Position numbers and translations under genes: made by a program. DNA of 17,354 bases from G963674505 sp964575975 (GTDB lineage Bacteria > Desulfobacterota > Desulfobacteria > Desulfobacterales > SKZT01): assembly GCA_964575975.1 (NCBI GenBank), contig CAZNTU010000113.1, forward strand, positions 1 to 17,354, in the 5' to 3' direction. A model generated the notes under the pieces. It saw nothing but the letters and a program-made list of their open reading frames with translations. It was not told the origin of the DNA and ran no database searches. Positions 5,879 to 12,435 of this stretch are shown here, in pieces. How positions within the stretch are numbered: position 1 is the stretch's first letter; each line of letters starts with the position of its first letter.

Positions 5879-6857
5879 CCGTGCTTCCGGCCTTGACGTT
5901 TTCGCCGGAAACGACTTTTCCCACGGAAAGGTTTTCGTCCACCTGAACCAGCTCGATTTGGCCGATCTTCTTGCCGGGCCGGACAAATTTCTGCTTGTAG
6001 AAGTTTTCGACCGTTTCCCCGCTTTCGTAGACGTCGAGGATATCGCCCGTTTTCGCGCCGATGGCGGCGCCGAAGGAAAGGTAGACCTTGCCCTCCACCA
6101 CGGAAACGACGTATCCCGTCCATGGGAGGGAAATCACGGAATTGCACGTCTTTTTCGCCATTTTATCGGCGAGTTCGTCGATTTCATCGCTAATGATCTC
6201 GAAAAGCGCGGGCTTTCCGTCTTTGAACGCCTGCACCTCCTCCGGCTCCAACCCCTTGATCTCGTGGACAAACCGGTCGTCGAAAATCTTCGCGCCGGTT
6301 TCGGTGTCGAAAACCTGGACGCTGAATTGGATCATCAGCTTCTCCTTGGTTTCCCTGAACCAGAGGATTCCCTCCTCCTTTTGGGTCAGGCTCAGATTCA
6401 GCACGCCTCCGACAATCGCCGCGTTCAAGCCGAATTGTTTTCCGTTTTCGACCAGCGCCATGTTGTCGATGTCTCCGTTGTCCTTTCGAGGAATGCTCGA
6501 CATGGTCGACGGAAATTCGGGGGAACCGGGAAGGAGCAGCACCAAGTGGGAACAGGATTTGGATAATTTTTGGACGATCATGTCCTGGAACGTCCGGTTC
6601 AGCGGAAACTGCTTGAACATCGTGTCGTTCTCGAACGGAACGACGGCGGCCTTTCTCTGGAACCGGACTTTGGGCCCGCCCACGTATGGAATGCGCTCGA
6701 CAGTAAAATTCGCCGCAGTCTTGGCTACGTCCACGGTCGCCTCCTTCATTGTCGAAACCGTGGAACATCCCGTGAAAACGGCCAAAAGAACAATTAAAAG
6801 ATATGATGGAGCGGTTTTCGCGAAACCGCGTGAAAACCTAAAAACACTTCGAAGCAT
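5862..6857 (-). CDS. Predicted lipoprotein, CsgG-like with FlgT-C-like C-terminal domain
   Basis: This 331-residue protein starts at ATG 6855-6857, with GGGAGGG about five bases upstream; the longer open frame to 7091 is not needed. The N-terminus is a lipoprotein signal: basic residues, the hydrophobic LLIVLLAVFTG, then Cys31 as the predicted lipidated residue (-3 is Phe, a slightly unusual lipobox). The middle (KAAVVPFENDTMFKQFPLNR, FQDMIVQKLSK) resembles the alpha/beta fold of CsgG-like and related periplasmic lipoproteins. The last ~90 residues (GKVYLSFGAAIGAKTGDILDVYESGE, then GQIELVQVDENLSVGKV) match the beta-barrel repeat found at the C-terminus of FlgT. It probably sits in the outer membrane or periplasm. 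No flagellar or curli genes lie nearby, so its partner is unknown. The domain match is from pattern memory. Confidence 0.8.
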   Translation of the reverse strand: MLRSVFRFSRGFAKTAPSYLLIVLLAVFTGCSTVSTMKEATVDVAKTAANFTVERIPYVGGPKVRFQRKAAVVPFENDTMFKQFPLNRTFQDMIVQKLSKSCSHLVLLLPGSPEFPSTMSSIPRKDNGDIDNMALVENGKQFGLNAAIVGGVLNLSLTQKEEGILWFRETKEKLMIQFSVQVFDTETGAKIFDDRFVHEIKGLEPEEVQAFKDGKPALFEIISDEIDELADKMAKKTCNSVISLPWTGYVVSVVEGKVYLSFGAAIGAKTGDILDVYESGETVENFYKQKFVRPGKKIGQIELVQVDENLSVGKVVSGENVKAGSTVKLPQ

Positions 6858-7409
6858 CGTCGCCCTCCCGGAAATCCGAACTTCATGGTAACAAATCTTT
6901 CTCCGCCCTGTGCGATCAAAGCATGAATTAATAAATAATATTGCGCCTGCTGTCAAACCAAAGGATTGAAAAGGCGAGAGCAGCCATTCCCATTTTGGTT
7001 TCGGCAACATCCGACGGGCAAAGCGACTGGCGGGCTTTTTTTCCGCTTCGTCCGCTCGTTCCCGCGTTTTACGCTCACCGCTCGTTCCCACGTTTTACGT
7101 GGGAATGCATGCCGGGACGCTTCGCGTCCGCGTGCCGCCAAGCCGCAGCCGAATCGAGAACCAACCGGTCGGAACGAAGGCGCGGACGCGAAGCGTCCAA
7201 GAGGCATTCCCACGTGAAACGTGGGAACGAGGCAAACGAGGCAAGGCAACGAGGCGGAAGCGCGGGAACGAGACGGCGGACGAGGCGGAGCGAGGCGGTC
7301 AAAGTTAGAATTTCCGAGGCGAGAGGCGGGGTCTTGACACGCGCCTTCATATCTGCTAGCGAAAAAAGGCTTGGTTTCAATTACAATTCAACGAAAGGCG
7401 TAAAGAAGC
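6858..7409. other. Intergenic region carrying hairpin repeats
   Basis: This 550-base gap separates the divergent lipoprotein gene and the small gene at 7410. Open frames here are by-products of the repeats at 7079-7230 and of GAGGC/GGCGAG-rich sequence up to about 7330. A perfect TTGACA at 7334-7339 with TAGCGA 17 bases on (7357-7362) could be a weak promoter for the 7410 gene; the -10 match is poor. Confidence 0.5.
7079..7230. repeat. Pair of inverted REP-like units, each with two hairpins
   Basis: The left unit has hairpin TTCCCACGT-TTT-ACGTGGGAA at 7085-7105 and hairpin GGACGC-TTC-GCGTCC at 7115-7129. The right unit has the same two in reverse order: GGACGC-GAA-GCGTCC at 7184-7198 and TTCCCACGT-GAA-ACGTGGGAA at 7207-7227. 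The two units are inverted relative to each other around a ~50-base centre. A degenerate third copy (CTCGTTCCCGCG... near 7056, and CGCGGGAACGAG near 7261) flanks them. The pattern matches widespread short extragenic repeats of the GTTCCCACG/GGACGC type. Confidence 0.88.
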
Positions 7410-7607
7410 ATGGGTTCAGACAAAATGGACAAGTTGGACGAACAAATTCTAAGGGCCGCGAAAGAGATCGTCGTGAAGTTCATCGAAACCGGAAGAGTGT
7501 CTCCGGCTGCTTTCCCGGAGACGTTCAGGACCATCTATCTATCCGTCGAGGAAATGGCCAAGGGGCACGGCCGGAATTTTTCGGAGACGGAGGAAGGCGA
7601 CAAATAG
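7410..7607 (+). CDS. Small conserved protein of unknown function (65 residues)
   Basis: This short cytoplasmic protein is mostly helical: DKLDEQILRAAKEIVVKFIE, then TGRVSPAAFPETFRTIYLSV. The pattern 'AKEIVVKFIE-GRVSP--F-ETF--IY' is one I recall from short proteins of deltaproteobacteria and relatives, with no established function. Codon choice is like the neighbours. The start is probably ATG 7410, with only a weak AAGG upstream; a second ATG at 7425 is possible. It lies about 165 bases before the GHMP-type gene on the same strand, but an inverted repeat and a TTGACA lie between, so it may be a separate transcript. Confidence 0.75.
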   Translation: MGSDKMDKLDEQILRAAKEIVVKFIETGRVSPAAFPETFRTIYLSVEEMAKGHGRNFSETEEGDK

Positions 7608-7652
7608 CCCGCTTGTAAACTTGTCTTTACCAAAGTTTCCGGCCTTCCCGTC

Positions 7653-7726
7653 CGCTAAAAAACGACGAGAACACCATCAAATCTGTTTTTTAGCGTATTG
7701 ACACCCCCCGGTGGCATATGGTAAAC
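7653..7726 (+). promoter_or_regulatory. 11-bp perfect inverted repeat followed by a TTGACA element
   Basis: CGCTAAAAAAC (7653-7663) and GTTTTTTAGCG (7685-7695) are exact reverse complements separated by 21 bases. Two bases after the right arm comes a perfect -35 hexamer, TTGACA (7698-7703). Near the -10 position, GTAAAC (17-base spacing) or TAAACA (18) are poor matches. The placement, 70-120 bases before the GHMP-type gene and at the head of the four-gene cluster, suggests its promoter with an upstream operator. The right arm contains TTTTTT after a stem, so a termination role for the 7410 transcript is an alternative. Confidence 0.45.
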
Positions 7727-7772
7727 AACGCCACTTTTACCAATTCTTTTAACCGAAGACGGGGGAAATCGA

Positions 7773-8987
7773 ATGGACGATCTGAAAAAGCTGGAAAAAC
7801 AAAAGATTGAGATCGGAATTATCGGCGGACGTTTCGACAAGGTTTCGACGGTCCTGGAAGAGTTCGAGCCCGGGGACGAAAAATTTATCCAATCTTACGA
7901 GAAAATCGGCATCGCAAAGCGAAAGGTCGGCGCGATCGAGATGGGGAGGGAGGTCAAGGTCAAGGTCCCGGCCAGGCTTCACCCCACGGTCCTCGACATG
8001 AACTGCTTCAACCTCAACCGACCCGGCGGGGGCGGCGTGGGGGTCAGCATCGCCGTGTATTTCCACGCGACCGTGAAGACCATCGAGGAGCCCGAAATCC
8101 GGACCTCCGGCGAGCGCGGCCTCATCGTGCAGCATTTCGCGCACATTTTCAAGAAACTGCTCGGGTACGAAGGCGGGTTCGAAATCAGTCTCATGGACCA
8201 CAAGCGGCGCCACGTCGGTCTGGGATCGTCCATCGGAAGCATGTGCGCCATCTGCATCGGCATGAACGAAGTCCTCGGCCGTCCGTTTACCGGCTGGGAG
8301 CTTCGAAGGATCATGGGATACCATTCGTGCGAGGAAAGCCCCATGACCGAAGGGTGTCTGCTTCCCGCGTTCGAGACCGGCATCGGGGCCATGGTGGGAA
8401 TCAACGGCGGATGGGTCGTCGCCAGCGACGATCTCGTGATGGTCCAGCGGGTGGCATTGCCGAACACCAAAGTTCTGGTCTTTATCCCCGAAGTGAAAAG
8501 CCTGGAGGACGAGTTCCAAGGCAAGGAAACATCGGCCGAGTCCGAAGTCGAGCTGCTCCTCAGGCGGGCCAGGACCCTGGACGGCATGCAGGCGGGCGCC
8601 AAGGCGCAAATCGTCCTGTTCAACATGATTCCCGCCATGATCCGGGGCGATCTCAAGGGAATCGGCGACGCCCTTTTCGACATATCCTACCTGGGTTCCA
8701 AGCGGGCCGAATGCGAGCAGCACGGCAGCTTCGGAGCGCCCATATACAGCTTCATCAACGCGTTCCGCGAAATGGGAGTCGAGATCGCGGGCATGAGTTC
8801 GGTCGGCCCCACCATCTTCGCCCTCACCCAGAAAGAGGACGTCTACAATAGAGCGCTCTCGTACCTGAAAACCCTCGGCATTTCGGAGACCAGGATTATC
8901 GAGACCGAAGTCGACAACATGGGCGGCACGGTCACGGAAAACGGCGTCGAACGCACTTTCATCAACGACACGTGGTTGCAGGGATAG
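7773..8987 (+). CDS. GHMP-superfamily protein related to beta-RFAP synthase (MptG-like)
   Basis: Beta-ribofuranosylaminobenzene 5'-phosphate (RFAP) synthase joins an aminobenzoate to PRPP with loss of CO2, an early step of methanopterin synthesis. This 404-residue protein shows that family's motifs in order: RLHPTVLDM (68-76), a Gly-rich PGGGGVGVS (84-92), HVGLGSS (147-153), ETGIGAMVGINGGWVV (201-216), VLVFIPEVK near 234-242 and GMSSVGPT (340-347). It has about 60 extra N-terminal residues compared with the usual ~320-340. The canonical GLGSG-T-Q is GLGSSIGS here, closer to GHMP kinases, so a kinase or another aryl substrate is possible. ATG 7773 has GGGGGA upstream. The TrpF-like gene follows three bases after the stop. 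Family confident, substrate unknown. Confidence 0.82.
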   Translation: MDDLKKLEKQKIEIGIIGGRFDKVSTVLEEFEPGDEKFIQSYEKIGIAKRKVGAIEMGREVKVKVPARLHPTVLDMNCFNLNRPGGGGVGVSIAVYFHATVKTIEEPEIRTSGERGLIVQHFAHIFKKLLGYEGGFEISLMDHKRRHVGLGSSIGSMCAICIGMNEVLGRPFTGWELRRIMGYHSCEESPMTEGCLLPAFETGIGAMVGINGGWVVASDDLVMVQRVALPNTKVLVFIPEVKSLEDEFQGKETSAESEVELLLRRARTLDGMQAGAKAQIVLFNMIPAMIRGDLKGIGDALFDISYLGSKRAECEQHGSFGAPIYSFINAFREMGVEIAGMSSVGPTIFALTQKEDVYNRALSYLKTLGISETRIIETEVDNMGGTVTENGVERTFINDTWLQG

Positions 8988-8989
8988 AC

Positions 8990-9700
8990 ATGGGCGAGGG
9001 CTACAAAGCCAAAATCTGCGGAACGACAAACCTCGGCGACGCCTTTCTGGCGGCCGCCGAGGGCGCCGACTTTTTCGGGGTCGTGGTCGAGGTCGATTTT
9101 TCCCCCCGCTCCCTTTCCATTGACGAGGCCAAGCCGCTGTTCGAAGCCCCGCCCGTCCCCGGCGTCGCCCTTGTCTTCGACATGGAACAGGCTCGGGTGC
9201 GGACCGTCGTCGAACAGCTGAATCCTTTCGCCGTTCAGTTCCTGGGACAGGCCGACGTATCTTTTCTGAAAGAACTGAAAAGACAGTATCCGTCCGTTCA
9301 AGTCTGGCAATCCATCCACTTGCCTCCGTCAGGCGAAAAAGTCGCCGTCGACCAGTTTAAAAACACGGTGCGAAGCTACGTCGATGCCGGCGTAGACGCG
9401 CTCTTGTTCGACACGGCGGCCGTTTTGAACGGAAAGACGAAGTTCGGCGGGACAGGCCTGACATCCGACTGGAGCGTGGTGAAAAAACTGATGGGGGAAA
9501 TCGAAAGCCCCGTCCCCGTGTGGCTGGCGGGCGGAATCAACCCGGAAAACGTCGGAAAAGCCTTGGACACGGTCGAGCCTTACGGGATCGACCTGTGCTC
9601 GGGCGTGGAGGCGAAGCCGGGAAGGAAAGATCCCGAAAAGATCAGAGCATTGATGAATACGATCAAGGAAAAATCCAAGACGAGGAGAAAACAGAATTGA
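8990..9700 (+). CDS. TrpF-like phosphoribosylanthranilate isomerase family protein
   Basis: TrpF catalyses the Amadori rearrangement of N-(5-phosphoribosyl)anthranilate to the ketose. This 236-residue (beta/alpha)8 protein keeps the key sites: KICG with the catalytic cysteine at 10, FSPRS (37-41), the general acid Asp141 in LLFDT, phosphate-binding GGTG (153-156), LAGGINPENV (179-188) and CSGVE (203-207). The usual VQLHG strand is VQFLG, losing its histidine. No other trp gene is nearby, so the substrate may be a different phosphoribosyl-arylamine or aminoaldose phosphate. ATG 8990 has AGGG six bases upstream and sits just after the previous stop; a GTG at 8972 is possible but less likely. 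It overlaps the next gene at TTGA (9697-9700). Confidence 0.85.
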   Translation: MGEGYKAKICGTTNLGDAFLAAAEGADFFGVVVEVDFSPRSLSIDEAKPLFEAPPVPGVALVFDMEQARVRTVVEQLNPFAVQFLGQADVSFLKELKRQYPSVQVWQSIHLPPSGEKVAVDQFKNTVRSYVDAGVDALLFDTAAVLNGKTKFGGTGLTSDWSVVKKLMGEIESPVPVWLAGGINPENVGKALDTVEPYGIDLCSGVEAKPGRKDPEKIRALMNTIKEKSKTRRKQN

Positions 9701-10728
9701 AAGCAGCGGTCGTGTACGGAAAAAACGATATTCGCGTGGAGCAGTACAAGGACCCTTCGCCCGGGCGGGGGGACATCGTCGTGAAGACGAAAGTGTCGGG
9801 CATCTGCGCGACCGACATTAAAACCTTGCTGGGACAGGGGCTTCCCAAGGACCTGCCGACGATATTGGGCCATGAGGTGGTCGGCGAGGTCTCCGCCCTC
9901 GGAGAAGGCGTTTCCGGATTCCGGGAGGGGGACAGGGTGGCCGTGTACCCCATCGCCGTATGCGGCGACTGCTACTATTGCAAGAGGGGACGCCACAATC
10001 TTTGCGAAAACGAGTTCGGCCTAGCCCACGGCATCGACGGAGGCTTCGCCGAATACGTCGGAATTCCCAGGCAGATCGTCGATATCGGCGGCGTGGTCAA
10101 GATTCCCGACCATCTTTCCTATGAAAAGGCGGCTCTCACCGAACCCCTCTCGTGCGCATACGCCTCCTTGAAAGCGTGCAACGTCGAAGCCGGGGATTTC
10201 GTGGCAATCCTGGGCGCCGGCCCCATGGGCCTCATGCATCTGAAAATGGCCAAATGGGCCGGGGCAAAGGCGATTTCGGTGGATCTTCTGGACGACCGCT
10301 TGGCGGTCGCGGCGAAAATGGGCGCCGATTTCTGCCTGAATCCCGACAAGATCGACCACAAGGAAGAGATCAAGAGAATCACGGGCGGACGAGGCGCCAA
10401 CACGGTGATCGGCTCTCTGGGCATTCCGAAGGTCATCGAGGAAAACTTGAAACTGACCGCCAAAGGCGGGACCTTTAATATTTTCGGCGGACCGCCCGCA
10501 GGCCAGACCATCACGGTCGATCCGCGCTGGCTCCACTATTTCGAGATCAAGCTCACCGGAACTTTCGCGGCCACCCCCACTGATTTCAAAGAGTGTTTGA
10601 ATCTGATCGCCAAAGGGGAAATCGAAGTGGAGGATCTCGTTTCGGACCGGTTCTCCATCGACAATTTCCTGGACGCCGTGGAAAGGGCGAAAAACCAAAC
10701 GATGATCCGGGGCGTCGTCGTTTTTTAA
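9697..10728 (+). CDS. Zinc-dependent medium-chain alcohol/polyol dehydrogenase
   Basis: This 343-residue protein starts at TTG 9697, supported by GAGGAG nine bases upstream and the TTGA overlap with the previous stop. It has the full MDR layout: catalytic-zinc ligands Cys37 (GICATD), His59-Glu60 (GHEVVG) and Glu149 (TEP); structural-zinc cysteines 89, 92, 95 and 103 (CGDCYYCKRGRHNLC); Rossmann GAGPMG (173-178); and Asp196 at the end of the second strand, favouring NAD(H). The sequence is closest in style to sorbitol/threonine dehydrogenase-like members, which oxidise secondary alcohols of sugars. In this cluster it probably acts on a phosphorylated or aryl-linked polyol or ketose, which is inference. 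Confidence 0.92.
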   Translation: MKAAVVYGKNDIRVEQYKDPSPGRGDIVVKTKVSGICATDIKTLLGQGLPKDLPTILGHEVVGEVSALGEGVSGFREGDRVAVYPIAVCGDCYYCKRGRHNLCENEFGLAHGIDGGFAEYVGIPRQIVDIGGVVKIPDHLSYEKAALTEPLSCAYASLKACNVEAGDFVAILGAGPMGLMHLKMAKWAGAKAISVDLLDDRLAVAAKMGADFCLNPDKIDHKEEIKRITGGRGANTVIGSLGIPKVIEENLKLTAKGGTFNIFGGPPAGQTITVDPRWLHYFEIKLTGTFAATPTDFKECLNLIAKGEIEVEDLVSDRFSIDNFLDAVERAKNQTMIRGVVVF

Positions 10729-10784
10729 CGGTTTGAAAAAAAACAATACGGATTGAAGACAAACTCGCAAGAAAAGGATATGCC

Positions 10785-11591
10785 ATGAACGGAAAAGAAA
10801 GACGCTTGAGAAGAATATTGAACAAGAAAACGGGCCGGAGCCTTGTCATAGCGGTGGACCACGGCATGGCCCTGGGAGCTATGACCGGCATCGTGAACAT
10901 CAAGAAGACCATCTCCGACCTGGACGCTCTCGGCAAGATCGATTGCTGGCTGATGACCAAGGGAATCTACACGTACGCTTTCGACCCGGAGGGAGACCCC
11001 GGCGTGATTCTTCGGGCAAGCGGCGGGGCCACCATCGCGGGGCCGGACCTGACGCGCGAAGGACAGACCTCCACCGCCAAGGAGGCCCTGCGGTTAGGGG
11101 TCGATGCGATGGCCACCACGGCTTTCGTCGGATCGAACTACGAACACGAAACGCTGGTCGGAATGGCGAAGATGGCCACCGAATGCCGCAAATGGGACAT
11201 TCCCCTTTTGGGCGTGATCGGTTTGGGAAAAATCAACGAGGACAAGAAAAAGGACCCGAAGTTCATCGCGTTGGGCGCCAGGGTCGGGGCGGAGCACGGC
11301 GCGGATCTCATCAAGACCTACTACACGGAAACCGACTTCGAGAAGGTGGTCGCCGGATGCCCCGTGCCCGTCATGATCGCCGGCGGGCCGAAATGCGAAA
11401 CCGACCTGGACACCCTGAAAATGATCCACGGAGCGTTGCAGGGCGGCGCGAAAGGCATCGTGATGGGAAGGAACGTGTGGCAAAGCCCGCATCCCACCGC
11501 CTTGCTGAAAGCCGTCTACGGTCTGATCCATGAAAACATGAACGTCAAGGAAGCCGCCGATTTGCTGGAGCACGAGATCTCTGCGAGTTGA
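10785..11591 (+). CDS. DhnA-type class I aldolase (archaeal-type FBP aldolase / ADH synthase / LsrF superfamily)
   Basis: These enzymes form or cleave C-C bonds through a lysine Schiff base. Members include archaeal-type fructose-bisphosphate aldolase, ADH synthase (MJ0400, which starts the alternative dehydroquinate route) and LsrF. This 268-residue protein has AVDHGMALG (Asp25-His26), GADLIKTYY with the Schiff-base Lys177, phosphate-binding IAGGPK (198-203) and GIVMGRNVWQ (224-233). ATG 10785 has AAGGA six bases upstream. It follows the dehydrogenase by 56 bases on the same strand and closes the cluster; nothing after it looks like the DHQ synthase II partner expected in the archaeal route. 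Which reaction it performs cannot be decided from sequence. Confidence 0.9.
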   Translation: MNGKERRLRRILNKKTGRSLVIAVDHGMALGAMTGIVNIKKTISDLDALGKIDCWLMTKGIYTYAFDPEGDPGVILRASGGATIAGPDLTREGQTSTAKEALRLGVDAMATTAFVGSNYEHETLVGMAKMATECRKWDIPLLGVIGLGKINEDKKKDPKFIALGARVGAEHGADLIKTYYTETDFEKVVAGCPVPVMIAGGPKCETDLDTLKMIHGALQGGAKGIVMGRNVWQSPHPTALLKAVYGLIHENMNVKEAADLLEHEISAS

Positions 11592-11609
11592 CGCCGCGAC
11601 GCCGGGGCG

Positions 11610-12211
11610 CTGTTTGAACAAGTGGGAACTTACCCCCGGCGGCCGCCCAAGATTTGGAAACTTGGCGCGCTTACGGAACCAAATCGACCATTGTCGTTCC
11701 GTTGTCTGTCGGCGGAGGGGCGGCATTCGGAGCGGTGTCTTTCGCCGTGACGCGCGAGGAAACAAATTGGCGGGACGACATCGTCGACGGATTTCGCGTT
11801 TTGGCGCAAATGTTCGTCAACGCGCTTTCCCGCAAGGACCCCGAACTGGAATTGCGCGAACAAAATGCTCGCGTGGATCTGGCGACGGAAGCCGCAGGCG
11901 CGGGCCTGCGGGGAATGGAGGACGATTTCGGCAAAGTTTGGGCCACGCCGAAGACCAGAGAAATATCTTTCGAATCGCCCCGGACGAGGAAATTGGCTAC
12001 GACAGTTTCGTCAGAGCAATTCATCCCGACGATTTAGAAAAGGTGGGCCAAGCCGTGCAGAGGACGCCGAGCGCGAACGCATTGCGGGAGTGTTGAAAAA
12101 ACCGGCTGGCGCGTGACAGGCAAGGGCGGGGCGGCCGAAATCCTGGGATTGAAACGCACCACTTTGCAGGCCAAGATGAAGAAGCTGGGAATCAAACGGC
12201 CTTCCGCTTGA
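11610..12211 (+). pseudogene. Remnant of a GAF-PAS sensory regulator fused to its Fis-type HTH tail
   Basis: Three pieces of one protein family are read in different frames. First (about 11616-11970), a GAF segment, PLSVGGGAAFGAVSFAV, runs through WRDDIVDGFRVLAQMFVNAL into a coiled linker and the start of a PAS domain. A frame change near 11970 then gives APDEEIGYDSFVRAIHPDD, the rest of the PAS start. Next, ERERIAGVLKK (about 12068-12100) shifts frame at a run of six A and continues as TGWRVTGKGGAAEILGLKRT to a TGA at 12209-12211. That is the Fis-type HTH with the TGW-V-GKGGAAEILGLKRTTL signature seen at the end of sigma-54-type and related regulators. The part between PAS and HTH (histidine kinase or AAA+) is missing. 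The N-terminus is also gone. Confidence 0.8.
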
Positions 12212-12435
12212 AGCCGAATCCAGGTTGGCAACACTTCCTTCGATGCCCATATATCGTCGTTCTGTCGAAATTTTAACACCTTTCCATGTCCCTTTTCCTC
12301 GCCCTTGAAAATCCGCCTCAGTGAAATTTTTTTTCCGGACGAATCTGTTCGGTCGCGGGCGAGAACAAAATTTTCGAAAACACCACAGGTCGCGATTTCC
12401 GACCGACGCCTTTGTTGCGCAATCCGACTTGGGTG

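Noticed and set aside
4985..5986. 333-codon minus-strand frame opposite dusB
   Set aside because: Shadow of dusB; no recognisable sequence or start site.
6858..7091. Longer start for the lipoprotein gene, giving 409 residues
   Set aside because: The extension would bury the lipoprotein signal. ATG 6857 has GGGAGGG in front and the signal peptide directly after.
7749..9029. 426-codon minus-strand frame opposite the GHMP-type gene
   Set aside because: The plus strand has a clear family match with a ribosome binding site. The antisense product is His/Asp/Gly-rich and unlike any known protein.
7410..11591. Tryptophan or archaeal shikimate operon
   Set aside because: Only one TrpF-like gene is present, no other trp gene, and no DHQ synthase II partner for the aldolase.
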